NCBI GenBank assembly: GCA_003117195.1
Contig: BDSI01000010.1
Location: 1,158,186 to 1,222,185 of the forward strand
DNA from: Eudorina sp. 2006-703-Eu-15
Taxonomy: Eukaryota > Chlorophyta > Chlorophyceae > Chlamydomonadales > Volvocaceae
Direction: 5' to 3'
Length of the DNA stretch: 64,000 nucleotides
Made by a program: the position numbers and the translations under genes. Below are positions 1 to 11,521 of this stretch, one piece after another (position 1 is the stretch's first letter; each line of letters begins with the position of its first letter). The notes under the pieces were generated by a model. The model had not been told where the DNA came from, searched no databases, and saw only the letters and a program-made list of their open reading frames with translations.

Positions 1-3000
1 GGACCAGCTTCTAAGTTCCATCGGGGAGGCCCTGGCGGCGGACGAGCAAGACATCCGGGCCACCCGCTTCGACGAGACGTTCCGGATACGAACGGAGCGG
101 TGAGTGTATTTAATGAGGAGCCCACCCAGAACCGCCCAGGCCCGGAGTTTGTTGTCTCGGAAATCCCCGAGGTGCTTGTGTAAAAGGAGGTGTGTGTGTT
201 TGTGTGTGGGTGTGTTCGTGTGTGTGTATACTCTGAAGAACTTGAGCCGAGCCGCGAGGGGTGTGTATGTGTGTGTACTGTAATACTGTCGTACCGCCGT
301 ACTCTTTTTGGCGGGTACGAATGAGGTCCCCATAAACGCAACAGTGGCGGCGACGGGGTGCAAGCGTGCAGTCGATGAAAGAAATGAAGAACGACGCGCG
401 CGGCATTCGGGCGGAGATCAGAGGGACAGGAAGGCAGAGATCAGAGCAACAGGAGGGCCTTATATTATATTAAGGATGTTAAGGCCCTTATATGGTACCT
501 CCACCTCCTTCTAGGGTCTGATACAGTCCGCCTTCCTATTTGACCTCACCGTACACGGTACACCTCGCCTACTGGGGCGCTGCGGATGGTTGCGGCCAGC
601 GGAGAATGGAGCCATAAAATACCGTACCCCATGTAACGCACACTGGGCCTGGCTCACTGGGCCTTATGCGGCACCCTCTCATAATCAGGTACCTGGCCCA
701 GCTGTGCCGCCTCAACCCCGCTGCCTTCGAGGAGGTGTCCGCCGCCCAAGCCGAGGCCGACTACCGCTCCTCCGTGGAACGCGCCAAGCTGCGACTGCGG
801 CAGCTGCACGGCGAGGTGGCGGGGGAGCCCCTCACCAGCGCCGGCAAGCCCCGGAGCCAGTACGACAAGGCGGTGGTGATGATGCAGGTGGGATGATGCC
901 GTACAGGGGGAGCGAGGCGAGAGTGGCGGGACGGGACGGGAGGGGGCACGGCCGGTCCCGTACCTTAAACCCGAAACCCTAAATCCCGTACCTTCGTGCC
1001 GGCGTCTACGGACCTGCAACTGTGATGACATGATCGCCTCGTCGCACCCGACCCTACGCGCCGTAGTTACCGTATTCGCCGTACCCAACCGCAGGCCCAC
1101 CGGCCGTTCTTCCTGCCGCCCGTCATCGCCCGGGAGACGGTGGAGCGGGCCCCCGTGCCGCCCACCTTCGGAGGACGCGGCTCCCAGCGGCCCCCCTGGG
1201 ACGTCTACGCCTCCATATTCCGGGAGCGCAAGCGCGGCGACGCGCGGGACGTGTACGACTCGGATGCCGTACTGGCGGCGCAGTTCAACCTGGACTGGTC
1301 CCGTACTGTCAGCAAGATGTTGTTCATGAAGCTGGTGGCGCGGGAGGACCTGGGGGTGCGGGACCGACTGGCCGTGGTAGGTATGGCGGTTAGTTGGTCG
1401 GTTGGTAATAAGTTGGGGAGTCGTTGAGATTCTCAGGGTGGTTCTGTTACAGGGTGTGGCACACATGGGTGGTACACCATGACGCGGACGGTGCCGATGG
1501 CAACTTGACCGCGGGACTGCGTCCACCTCCGGTGCCGATTGTGGCATTTTTTCATACCATATCGTACCGTCGTCCCGCCGCCGCCGCCGCCGTTGGCCGC
1601 CCGCCGCCCGCCCGCCGCGCAGGTACGGGGCAAGAGCGGCCGTCAGGCGCTGGAGCAGGAGCTGACGCAGGTTCGCGACGCGCTCGCCGAGAACTTCGGC
1701 ATGATCCGATCGGCCTTCATGTACTATTCCATCGCAACCCCGGAGGAGGTGTACAACGCCGCGCTGTCGGCGGCGGTGGCCGCCGCTGCCGCCGCCGGCA
1801 GCAGCGCCGAAGCTGCCGCCGCCGAGATCGCCGCCAACTTCACCGCGGCGGCGGCTCGGCGGGGGCCGCCGCCGCCGGCTGGCGTCGGCGGCGGCGGAGC
1901 CGCCGCCGCCGCCGCGCACTCGGCGACGGTGTCGCCGATGTCGTCGTCGCGCGCCGTCACGGAGGCGGCGTCCAACGGGCCGCCGCCGTCAGTGGCGGAG
2001 TCGGAGCGGGCGGTGGTGGCCGCCGCGGCGGCGGCGGCGGCTGCCGCCGCCGCCGGCTCGCCGTCCGGCGGGTGCGGCATCCTGGAGATGGACGAGCAGC
2101 GGTGGCTGGCGTTCTGCACGTCGGCGGGCATCACGGGTCGTGCGACGGGTGTACGGGTGTCGGACCTGCGCAGCCTGTTCTGGACGGTGAACAGGGAAGA
2201 GGAGCGGAACATGACGCTGGAGAGCGTGGAGAACAACGACTACGCGTTCATGAGGTACCGTTACGCCTGCATGCCGTACTGTACGACAATCTGTTCACGA
2301 CCGGAACCCGGGAAGGCTGCCCTCGGTCCGTACCCCGTATTCACACGCCCTCGCCCCTCGCCCCTCGCCCCTCGCCCCTCGCCCCTCGCCCCTCGCCCCT
2401 CGCCCCTCGCCCCTCGCCCCTCGCCCCTCGCCCCTCGCCCCTCGCCCCTCGCCCTCGCCCCTCGCCCCTCGCCCCTCGCCCCTCGCCCCTCGCCCCTCGC
2501 CCCTCGCCCCTCGCCCCTCGCCCCTCGCCCCTCGCCCTCGCCCCTCGCCCCTCGCCCTCGCCCCTCGCCCCTCGCCCCTCGCCCCTCGCCCCTCGCCCCT
2601 CGCCCCTCGCCCCTCGCCCCTCGCCCCTCGCCCCTCTTTCACCCTCGCCCCTCCCCGCTCTGCCGATTTCTGCCTGTTTCTGCCGATGTCTGCCGATGTC
2701 TTCCTACACCGGTACCTCCTCGCCCCTCGCCCCGCCCCGCAGGTTTGAGTTCATGGAGGCGCTGGTGCGGGCCGCCTTCGGACGCTACATCACCGCAGGC
2801 ACCCTGCGCGACGCGTCGGAGGCCACCCGGCGGCTGATGGCGCACCTGAAGACGGCGCTGCCCCCCATCGGCCGGGTGGACCCCAACGACTTCCGGCGCA
2901 ACCGGCTGTACACCCCCGACATGGAGTACGCCGTGGTGCACAACCTCGAGCTGCTCACCGCGTCCTTCAAGCTGTACAAGGTACGGCACTGCCGTAACAT

Positions 3001-4996
3001 CACGTAACGGCAACACGCGCGCGCGGCGGTGGCGCGGCGGGGCCCCTCGAAAGAGACGTGTGCTCTTGTGGTGGCCCTGCTGGTGTGTCGTTTGCAGGGA
3101 CTGCCCCTGGAGCCGTGTCCTGGACGGCCCTCGTTCGTTGCCACCCCGTGCCTATCTACCCGACCCGCGCTTGGCAGAGATCCGGTCCTTGCCTGTCCCC
3201 CTGTCGTCCGGTTCCTGCCAATAAATGTGGAAATCCCTACGGCTCTACCCAATACTGACGTGCTCTCCGTTACCATGTCCTCCACCCGCAGGCCCGCGAC
3301 CGGGCAAAGTACCTGAGCATAGACCACTGGATGTCGTTCCTGGAGACAAACGACCTGCTGGCGCCGCACATGGGCGGTAAGTACGGAATGAACGGGAAAG
3401 TACGGAAGGCACAAAAGTACGAAACGTACCGGCACGATGCCTTGAGGGTTGTGGCCACAAGGCATCGCGTAATGGGTCGCCTTTGTCGCCCGGCCCCACT
3501 GACACGTGGTTCGACGCACTGAGCTCTTGACCCATGGTTCGGCGGCGCACTGACCCACGGGTCGCCCGCCTGCCCGGTTTTCGGCTCGCGCCGCAGGCAT
3601 CAGCCCCACCGAGGCCCGGCTCGTATTCGCCTGGAGCCAGATGGTGGTGGTGGACGAGCTCAAGCTGCGGAGGCGAGCTGTCGGCCTGCAGGTGGGCACC
3701 GCGTCTGTCGGCCTCTTTCGACTCCCTCGCCCGGCTGTCACCCACACACCCGCAGCACGCAACCCTGTGGCCCGGGTTGGGTTGGCTTCCGCCTCTGCGA
3801 ACTTCCTGGCTGACTCCCCGGCTGGCTTGCTGGCTGACTGACTGACTGGCTGCTTGTCTTGCCCATTGGCTGACTGGCTGGCTGGCTGGCTGGGACGTCT
3901 GACTCCCATGCGTTATCATCCACTGAGCGCATCCGCATGTGTCCCTCGCCTCCGTGTGCGGTGTGGTGCGGTGCGGTGCGGTGCGGTGTGGTGCGGTGCG
4001 GTGCGGTGCGGTGTGGTGCGGTGCGGTGCGGTGCGGTGGTGCAGCTGTGGGACTTCGTGGAGGCGGTGGCGCGGCTGTCGGAGCGCATCGCGCTGCCCAA
4101 CACGGACGAAATGGACAAGTGGATGCTGTACAACCTCAACATCGGCCGCAACACGCCGCTGCCGCCCGGGCACACGCGCGTGTGGACCTACTGCAACGCC
4201 CTGGCGACAGGTGGGCAGGGGGCAGGGGTAAGGGGGCAGGGGCAAGGGGCGAGGGGTAAGGGGCAGGCGGCAGGGGTAAGGGGGCAGGAGCAAGGGGGCA
4301 GGGGCAGGAACATCACCATGCGGTAGTGTTCGTCTGCGTTGTTAGACCGGGTGCGTCGTGCGACCGGGTGCGTCGTGCGACCGGGTGCGTCGTGCGACCG
4401 GGTGCGTCGTGCGACCGGGTGCCCCTCCCACACCACACACCACACACCACACACCACACACCACACACCACACACCACACACCACACACCACACACCACA
4501 CACCACACACCACACACCACACACCACACACCACCTTGGCTGGGTCGGGCGGGACCTGGGAGGGCGGCCGGCAGGCCCGCATCCGGTCTCTCCCACAATC
4601 CCTCGGCCCCCTGCGGCACGACACACCGCGGCCCGCACGAATCCCCCTACCCCCCTGCCCTGCACCCCCTGAGCTGCCGCCCGCCCTCACCCGGGGTCTC
4701 CAGCACTGGCGACTGCCCTCCGTCCCCGCCCCAATTCCCGCCCTGCGCCCCGTCCCGCCCCCATCCCCGGCCCCCGCGTGCACTCAGGCCGCGTGGGCCC
4801 CGGCCTGGACCGCTACCCCTCGGGTCGGGAGCTTCTCAGCGGCCCCACCCGGCCGCTGGCCACCAAGTTCCGGCTGCTGATGGAGTACCTGGCGGGCTCG
4901 CTGGCGGTGGCCTGGGGCGGCAACAACACGCATGAGACGGCTCAGAGCATGCTGCGGACGGCCAACATGCTGTGCGGCGGCGTGGAGCTCGCGTGA
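1..4996 (+). CDS. Conserved hypothetical protein with EF-hand-like helices, 5' partial, nine exons seen
   Basis: Exons by splice sites with phase checked: <1-99, 689-887, 1095-1376, 1623-2254, 2743-2980, 3292-3376, 3597-3691, 4045-4210, 4788-4996 (stop TGA). They give 667 residues; the N-terminus lies before the window. Residues about 238-350 are an Ala-rich low-complexity stretch. After it come two related helix motifs, FEFMEALVRAA (from residue 405) and LWDFVEAVARLS (from 544), each preceded by Leu-rich helical segments; this F/W-x-F-x-E-A pattern resembles degenerate EF-hand-like domains common in protist and algal proteins, but no intact calcium loop was seen. I do not recognise the gene, so no function is given. 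Intron 4 holds a 7-bp minisatellite and intron 8 three different tandem repeats. The exon structure is well supported; the domain suggestion is inference. Confidence 0.8.
2342..2637. repeat. Minisatellite (CGCCCCT)n in intron 4 of the first gene
   Basis: About forty copies of the 7-bp unit CGCCCCT, with a few units shortened or fused, fill most of the intron between exons 1623-2254 and 2743-2980. The unit is not a multiple of three, so all frames stay open and give spurious Pro/Arg/Ser-rich frames on one strand and Gly/Arg-rich frames on the other. Confidence 0.95.
3958..4040. repeat. Short tandem repeat (GGTGC)n / GGTGTGGTGC variants
   Basis: Tandem GTGCG units with interspersed GTGTG variants run directly into the acceptor of the exon starting at 4045, so the usual pyrimidine tract before the AG is replaced by G-rich repeat. 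Confidence 0.9.
4202..4310. repeat. G-rich degenerate repeat (AGGGGCAGGGGTAAGG-like)
   Basis: Imperfect copies of a GGGGCAGGGGTAAG-type unit at the start of the intron after exon 4045-4210. The sequence is strongly G-biased on the coding strand. Confidence 0.8.
4348..4532. repeat. Two adjoining minisatellites: 17-bp unit, then (ACACACC)n
   Basis: About four copies of the 17-bp unit CGACCGGGTGCGTCGTG are followed from about 4431 by about fourteen copies of the 7-bp unit ACACACC. Both lie in the last intron of the first gene. Confidence 0.9.
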
Positions 4997-5028
4997 GGCC
5001 GGTCGCGGGCGGGGAGTGGGGCACGTGT

Positions 5029-5067
<39 letters not shown>

Positions 5068-8000
5068 CACGGGGTGTGGAGGGGAGGGAAGCTGGCGTGG
5101 GGTGCGACGGGGAGGTAAGCTGGCGTGGGGTGCAGACACTACACGGGTATCGAGGGGGAGGGCAGGGGGGTGGGGACCGGTCGCGAGGGGGAGATAGGAA
5201 GCTGGGGTGCGCGCACAGAGGGCCAGCGGCCAGGGGCTGGGGAGGGGATGGGCCTCTCGCGGGCGGTGTCTCTCTCTCTCTCTCCCTCTCTCCCTCTGAA
5301 GGGGTTTGTTCCGCCCTCGTGGCAGAGCAGGCCTGGGTTTGAGGCCATGTCGGGTTACTTGAACACGAAAGCAACCGGGTTAGGGCGCTGACCGGGGCCT
5401 GCCGCGTCCTGTGTATGTGTATGTGTATGTGTGCGTGTGGTACGGTCTGGGTGAATGCAACCCCGTGGAATGGGCCTCTGGCAGACGGGCGTCCTGACAT
5501 CCGCGCCAGGGAGAGGGAGGTAAACAGGCGTTAAGGAACTGGAGAACGGGCGTCCCCTGGAATTCAACTGGCCGGGATGAATAAAGCTCTTGCCTCGGCA
5601 CAGGCACACAGCAGCGGCGCCTCTCAGCTAAGCCCAAACGTTCCACAAGATTCGAGGCCTTGGCTCCCAGGCTGTGTGTAGTAGTATGGTATCTATCTGC
5701 AAGGACGGCGTGCCCCCTTGCCGTGCGAGGTATACCAGGCAGGAGCGATGGGGAGGGGTCAGTCTACTACGCATTCGGTGATGTTTTCGCGATTTCGCTG
5801 TCTTTATTGACAGAAGGGGGGTCAGTGCTTTTATTTGACAAAGGGGGGTGAGTAACGGGCAGTGGGACAGGGTCGGTGGACAGTGTTCGGGTGTGCCGCC
5901 TTCCAACGGTCGCTCGCCCCCTGTGGTGGTTATAACAACTGCGCACGGCACGGGTCGTCATCGTGCAGTGGCCATCAGGTGGTGCGGTCCGCAGTGGCGG
6001 CGGCGAGGGGGCCCCCGCGACGGCACCTCTACCCTGAGCACCTCGGGAGTTCTATCTGCCCCGCTGAGCCGCAGCGGTGGCGGTTGGCAACCCGGCAGCG
6101 GCAGTGAGGGGAGGCGCGCAGGGGGTGCAGCTCTCGTGCGCCCGAGTCCTGCGCGTCTATTTGCGCAAGGGTACGTCCACTCGTCTGGTAAGAAACACGC
6201 ACGGACCAACGGTCGTTGTTGTATGGTTGCGTGTGGGCGGGTGTTGACTGTGTCCTGTTTTTGTTCCGTCGTCAAGGCGGCATGCGGCAGTGGTATACAT
6301 GTACCGCATGGGGCAGCTGACATTTGATCTGGTCGCCCCCCAGTCGGTCGGTCGGTCTGGGGAACGTCGCTGTGTGTGTGAGGCGGGGTTGCATCAGGCG
6401 GGGATTGGTGTAGCAGGTGCAGGTGCAGGTGCAGCAGCGAACACCTCTGGTACATAGATACATCGGGCGACTTCTGGCACGCGCGCTGCCGGGTGCAAGC
6501 TCACCTGCTCAACAACAGCAAGTTCGAAGGTGGCAGAGTGTGGGGCGTGGGGTTTGCTGAAGGAAACGCGCACCGATACTGCCGACTTCTCTCCTGGCCT
6601 TCGATCTTGCAGCACATGCAGTAGATTGCAGTACATGCAGTAGATTGCAGTACATGCAGTACGCAACGTTGGGTCCAGACAATATGCTCGCGTGTGACGT
6701 GTGTGCCTGTTCTGTGTGTCTGTGTGCGTGCGTGTATGTTAAAATAAACCGAGAGACGTGCGTGTATGTGTGTGCGCTTGTGTCACCGCACTGTTGATTC
6801 CTGAATTGTTGTCTGTGGCTGATGGCGGGGCTCCGCACTGAGAGCTGTCCTTGGGGGAAGCTACAGGAAGGCCGCCCTCCTGAGACATCTACACCTGTAC
6901 ATACCTTGCATATTCACATGATACTCGTGACCAAGAACGTGTCGGTGTGTCCCAAGGACCGCATCGCCAGGTAGGCCACCGAGACCACATTTTGGTTGGA
7001 CTGCGGGTGTATGTGAGGGGGGTTGAGGTTTAAGGAAGACCTGTGTCGGGCGGCCTGGCGGCCGGCGGGACAGCAACGGTGGACACTGTGTGTTCGGCCT
7101 AGCTCTGGGGCTTTTGACTCGACGCATTCCCGTGACCGGCAGTCCGGAGGTCAGGTCGGTGTTGGTGGTTGGTGGTTGGTGGTTGGGGGAAGCGCCTCAT
7201 AACATTCAATGTCATGCATGTGGCTTGTGTCGGGCTTGATACGACCGTAAGCGGGCGGCAGTTCGTGCAGTGAATCTGTTTGCGGCAGGGAACGCTGTGC
7301 CCTAGTAGTTATGCGCATCGGCGGGTTGGATGGTTCGGCTTGGCTCCTCTGCTTGTCGGCTGGCGAGATGGCGCGCTCAGGCTGGGGGCCCTGCCGTAGA
7401 CATCGAGCAGGAGGGCCTGCCGTACCGAGCAGATTGCCGAGGGCCTGCCGTACCAATTGAATGAAGGACTAAACCCACTGGAACGAACTGACTGGAACTG
7501 AAGTGTCACATGACCAGGGTTTGAGTCTAGAATGGCCAGTTGTGGTAATCGTGCTTGATCCCTCCTAAGCTTGGATTAAGGGAACGGTTCCAGTTGCGGT
7601 TAGTCGCTGCGCGGGTGTGTTACGACCTGACGATGCCGATGCCGGCGGGGCCCTGGGCGAACAGACGTTGGTACTTTGGTCTCCAGAAGCGGCGTGCGAC
7701 CCCGCCTGGATACGCACATTTCTGCGGCTGCTGCGAAGCGAGACCGATCACATGTGTGTACACATTTTGCAATGTGGGAAGTTTCATGTGATGTTACAGT
7801 GGAGGCTGCGGGGTATCGTGACAGGCAAAGCCTCCTCACCACACACTTCCAAGTGGGCGAGTCTCTTCTCTAAACACACTTCCAAGTGGAATAAATTCCG
7901 CGGACCCTTCCCCGAAGGCGCACCGAGCCAGCACCACAGCACCAGCGTACTGAGGGGCGACACGTGCGATGACTCCCTGACAAGGTATGGTACATCCAGG

Positions 8001-8649
8001 TACAGTTATGCGCCATGTATCCACACGTTGAAATCCCTTGCCAGGTGCGGGGCGCAGCCACCGCCGCTGTAGCGGCGCAATGCAAGTGAAAGCCGTCAGG
8101 CCATCAGGCCACGTCAGCGCGGATGAAGGCCGACAACCACCGCGTTTCCTTAGCAGCCCGGGGGCACCCTGTCGGGCACCAGCACTCCCTCCGCCAGGCA
8201 CTGCCCTGCATCTGCGCCCTCCTGCACCGATCCCGCACTGTCACTGCACCGATCCTGGCAAACTTCACTTTTCCTGCACTTTTCCTGCGCTGATCCTGGA
8301 ACCCGGCACTGTTCCTGCATCTATCCTGGCATCTTGCTCTGATCCTGTGCTTCGTCTCACACAAGCCGCCTATGTGCCAGCCCAACACCAGATGGAAGAA
8401 GCAAGCCGGCATGTCCCCGATACACCAATCAGCCCCCCATGACACACCGACCCAAGTACAGACCAACGGCAGGTAGGTCGCTACAGGCCCGCCTTCAGCC
8501 GGCCAGCTACGAGCGCGGGATATGGCAGCCCTCATGTGCTGCATCCAGACCTGCCATCTGTCTTCGACCGTTCATTCACCAAGCGGACGGAGAGCTGCCC
8601 CTCACGGAGCCCGCCGCAAACGCTTCGTCCCGAGTAACATCCAACCCAT
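4997..8649. other. Intergenic; no supported gene
   Basis: No open frame here has domain-like content or a coherent exon chain on either strand. It holds a (CA)n run at 5034-5066, a CT-rich run near 5269-5296, a copy of a dispersed motif at 5751-5820, a 19-bp repeat (CATGCAGTAGATTGCAGTA) at about 6612-6660, and a near-duplicate CACTTCCAAGTGG pair at about 7845-7887. TTACA at 7794-7798 reads TGTAA on the minus strand and could end the transcript of the BTB gene that follows. Confidence 0.6.
5751..5820 (+). repeat. Dispersed repeat family B, copy 1
   Basis: Contains CATTCGGTGATG and TTTCGCTGTCTTTATTGACA followed by a G-run. The same core recurs at 32487-32560 and 58731-58785, two unrelated introns, so it is a dispersed repeat. 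Its boundaries are uncertain. Confidence 0.6.
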
Positions 8650-10323
8650 CTACACCTTGTTCGTCAGCAACATCATCATGAAATCAACCGCCATGTCTGG
8701 ATTCAATTTGGCCAGGGCCGCGAGCTCCTGCCTGGCCTCCGTGGCTGTCGCCGCCACCTGCGCCCGATACTTGAGCACAAACGCTTTGAGCTGCGGGACC
8801 AGGTCCGCCAGGCCGTGCCGCTCCGCCCACACAATGTCTGAGATCACCGACCCAGGGGTCGTCGCCGCCAGCAGCTGCCGCTTCAGCTCGCCCATGCAGG
8901 CCGTCGGCATGAGCAGCCGGCCCGCCAGCTCGGCGGCGGGGCGCAGCAGCTCGTCCGGCATGTCCAGGACGCCTCCGTACATGTACGACAGCAGTCGCCC
9001 GAATGCACAAGGGTGCGCATCGGGCATTGACACCTCGTCAGATCCGCTGTCCGCAAAGCCGCCCCCGGGCTGCAGCAGTTGCTTGAAGTAATCGCTATGG
9101 GCCGATAGAACGGCCCGGTGGACGGCGAAGGCCCGGCCGCCCGAAACACGGACCGTCACAAAAAGGCTGCTTCTGCCGCCGCGGCCACCGCCGCCGCCGC
9201 CGCCACCGCCACCGCCGCCGCTGCTGCTGGTGGCGTCATCCTCAGTGAGACCGCGACCCAGGAGCTCGTGTAGCTGCGGCTGCGGCGCTGCGCTGCATCG
9301 CCGCCAGCCAGCCAGCACCTCACTGCACGGCTTGACGTTGGCGCCAGTGGTAATGAAGAGGCATTCACCCATCATCTCTACGTTCACATCTTCAGCATAC
9401 ATGTTCTGTTTTCCGTAGACCAACTCGCCGCTGGGTAGCACCGCCGACAGCGCCCAGCCCACATCCTGCACACACAGGGATGTCGTGCTGACGAGCCCGT
9501 CCGCATCCATGACGCGGAGGAACGCTTCGTCAGCGATCCAGAGGCGACCAGACGACCCCACTATCAGGGAGTTGATTGCAAAAAATCTGGCGTGTTTCCC
9601 GACCCCATCCTGTAGACCGGATGCCTCCTGCGACCCTGCCAGCAGCCGCGTGCAAGCCACGGTGCCGCACCCAACTGCGCTTGGCTGCAGGTTGCCGTAC
9701 GGCACCACGTGCCAAACCGCAGTCTTTGTGGCGGCCACCAGCGCATCGCTTTCAGTATCGTAGGCGAGCGCGGTCCATGAATTTCCCGAAGGCGCCACCG
9801 AATCGACCAGCGTGAAGACTTTGCCGGTGCGGACGATCAGGACACGGATGCATCCATCGGCAATGAAGATGCGGCCCTTGCCATCTGCAGCTATCGAAGA
9901 GATAAGCTTGAAACGCGCTGACACGCCAAAGCCGTCCGCTCCGTCCACAATGCCGCGCTGGCCTGGGTCTCCCGCCACAAGTCGAACAGTGTTGTTGCGG
10001 TCAAGGCGCATGAGCGCGCAACTGTTATTTACGTAGTAGATACAATCGCTGGTGGGCTCGTAAATTGCGCAGCGGGCACTGCCAAGGGTGCCCTTATTCG
10101 CCAACTGAAAGTGCTTCCGCAGCTGGCTGCTGCCAATGCCGCCGCTGCTTGAAATTCCATCAGTTGCACAGGTCTCCACCACCTCGCAAATTTCGTCCTC
10201 AAAGAAGACCAGTGTCTGAGTGCGGCCTTCGCCTGTGCCGCTTTCGCAGTCGTCACACGGCCTTACCACAACGGCCGTTGCGTGCTTACCATCCAAACTA
10301 AGACGGGTGCAGGTGAGTGACAT
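8650..10323 (-). CDS. NHL-like repeat and BTB/POZ domain protein, intronless
   Basis: One uninterrupted frame of 557 residues starting at the ATG at 10323; the frame is open further upstream, but this Met directly precedes the first globular-looking segment. The N-terminal two thirds carries NHL-type repeats with the pattern DGxGxxARF...G.L/I.IAD...R, seen twice (ARFKLISSIAADGKGRIFIA and ARFFAINSLIVGSSGRLWIA), expected to form a beta-propeller. A Gly-rich linker follows, then a BTB/POZ domain from about residue 385 (FAVHRAVLSAHSDYF, then MPDAHPCAFGRLLSYMYGG). BTB domains dimerise and often recruit substrates to cullin-3 ubiquitin ligases; that role is family knowledge, not shown here. Proteins with this pairing are numerous in volvocine algae. 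The minus-strand 3' UTR may run to TGTAA at 7798-7794. Confidence 0.85.
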   Translation of the reverse strand: MSLTCTRLSLDGKHATAVVVRPCDDCESGTGEGRTQTLVFFEDEICEVVETCATDGISSSGGIGSSQLRKHFQLANKGTLGSARCAIYEPTSDCIYYVNNSCALMRLDRNNTVRLVAGDPGQRGIVDGADGFGVSARFKLISSIAADGKGRIFIADGCIRVLIVRTGKVFTLVDSVAPSGNSWTALAYDTESDALVAATKTAVWHVVPYGNLQPSAVGCGTVACTRLLAGSQEASGLQDGVGKHARFFAINSLIVGSSGRLWIADEAFLRVMDADGLVSTTSLCVQDVGWALSAVLPSGELVYGKQNMYAEDVNVEMMGECLFITTGANVKPCSEVLAGWRRCSAAPQPQLHELLGRGLTEDDATSSSGGGGGGGGGGGGRGGRSSLFVTVRVSGGRAFAVHRAVLSAHSDYFKQLLQPGGGFADSGSDEVSMPDAHPCAFGRLLSYMYGGVLDMPDELLRPAAELAGRLLMPTACMGELKRQLLAATTPGSVISDIVWAERHGLADLVPQLKAFVLKYRAQVAATATEARQELAALAKLNPDMAVDFMMMLLTNKV

Positions 10324-10593
10324 TATCGTCCGGTCAAACAGTATTTTGCAAAAAAGTGGTAAAGCGTTGATATAAGCTTCCTTACGTTTTTTGTACTCGC
10401 CTTTGTAGATTAGCACAACTGATCGCACAGCATGGGAATCGCATGACCTAGTTGACCTCCCTTTCCCGTGGCACTCCCGATGGCACTTGAGTATATGGTA
10501 ATGAATATGCCGTGTTCTGAAAACCTGGTTGCAGAGCTGGCGAGGATAACCGGTTTTGGGGTATACGTACGACCAACGAGCGTCTGGCTCCGG

Positions 10594-10618
10594 AAAACCC
10601 TAAAACCCTAAAACCCTG
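10594..10618 (+). repeat. Interstitial telomere-type repeat (CCCTAAAA)
   Basis: AAAACCCTAAAACCCTAAAA followed by CCCTG is about three units of CCCTAAAA, the complement of TTTTAGGG, the telomere repeat of Chlamydomonas-type algae. Confidence 0.75.
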
Positions 10619-10776
10619 AATGGCAAAAATGGGGGCAAAGGAGGAGCGGAACGCTCTCGTAAGGGGGTGCGGCGTTGCTCTCCAGATGGGGGAAATGGGT
10701 GAAGAGCGCAAAGAGTACGGCTGGGGTGTTCAGCAGGGCAATGGCAGACCCGATGGTAGATGTTCAGAAGATTTTT

Positions 10777-10818
10777 GGGCGGGGCCCCAGCGCGAAGCGC
10801 GTTCGGGGGGCCCCGCCC
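10777..10818. repeat. Perfect 12-bp inverted repeat, GC-rich hairpin
   Basis: Arms GGGCGGGGCCCC (10777-10788) and GGGGCCCCGCCC (10807-10818) are perfect complements around an 18-base spacer that contains GCGCG-AA-GCGCG. It could form a cruciform or mark a transposon end. Confidence 0.7.
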
Positions 10819-10834
10819 CCTAGGATTGCCCATG

Positions 10835-10837
<3 letters not shown>

Positions 10838-10896
<59 letters not shown>
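10838..10896. repeat. (GT)n microsatellite
   Basis: Uninterrupted GT dinucleotides for about 58 bases. Confidence 0.98.
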
Positions 10897-10899
<3 letters not shown>

Positions 10900-11521
10900 C
10901 GTGCGTGGGTAACGGCAAAACGTTCATTATCCGCTAAACTAATTTGCAATATTTGTCATATTAATTGTCCTCTATTGCAAGGTATCCTTGGTTTGGCTGA
11001 AAAAAATTCTTTGCGCACAAACGGTCAAAGCAAAGCTCCGCGGTCTCCATGGACCCGGGTCAACGTCAAACCAACTCCTCTCGCGCTGCTATTTGTTTCA
11101 ACAGGTGCCGCATGATGAATACTTGGATTAAGAATGGGCAGCGCGTGCTAAATTGAACGTCCATAGTGTTCTGATGTTTGAACATCAAGATGCCACCAAC
11201 ATCAAGATTTGCCTTTCTGTCTTGCCAGATGAATACAATTCAACAATATGTATTGAATGAAAGTTTCAAAATGCAAAGGGATAGCATACCGAGTACCAAC
11301 AAGTTCTCCAGTTCCGATGGCCGAAGTCCGGGTCTCACCGCGGCTTTTTCGCACCCTGGTTTTGCCTTATATTTGCTTTGTAACTATTGATGGTAAACTT
11401 TAGAGGTTCACGTCTGCTGGGGGCGTGCAACTGAAGGGCTGCACGGACCAAACAACTACAGCTTCACGGAAAAACAAGAATGCTTCAAGCTTGCTTTTTG
11501 ATATCTGCTTGACAGACGGAT

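Noticed and set aside
654..1919. 421-codon minus-strand frame opposite the first gene
   Set aside because: It crosses three well-supported plus-strand exons and their introns and its Arg/Gly/His-rich content is the mirror of GC-rich coding DNA.
1424..3007. 527- and 432-codon Pro-rich frames
   Set aside because: Apart from true exon segments they are made by the 7-bp minisatellite, which keeps all frames open.
4313..4783. Cys/Val-rich and His/Thr-rich frames
   Set aside because: They are translations of the (ACACACC)n and 17-bp repeats.
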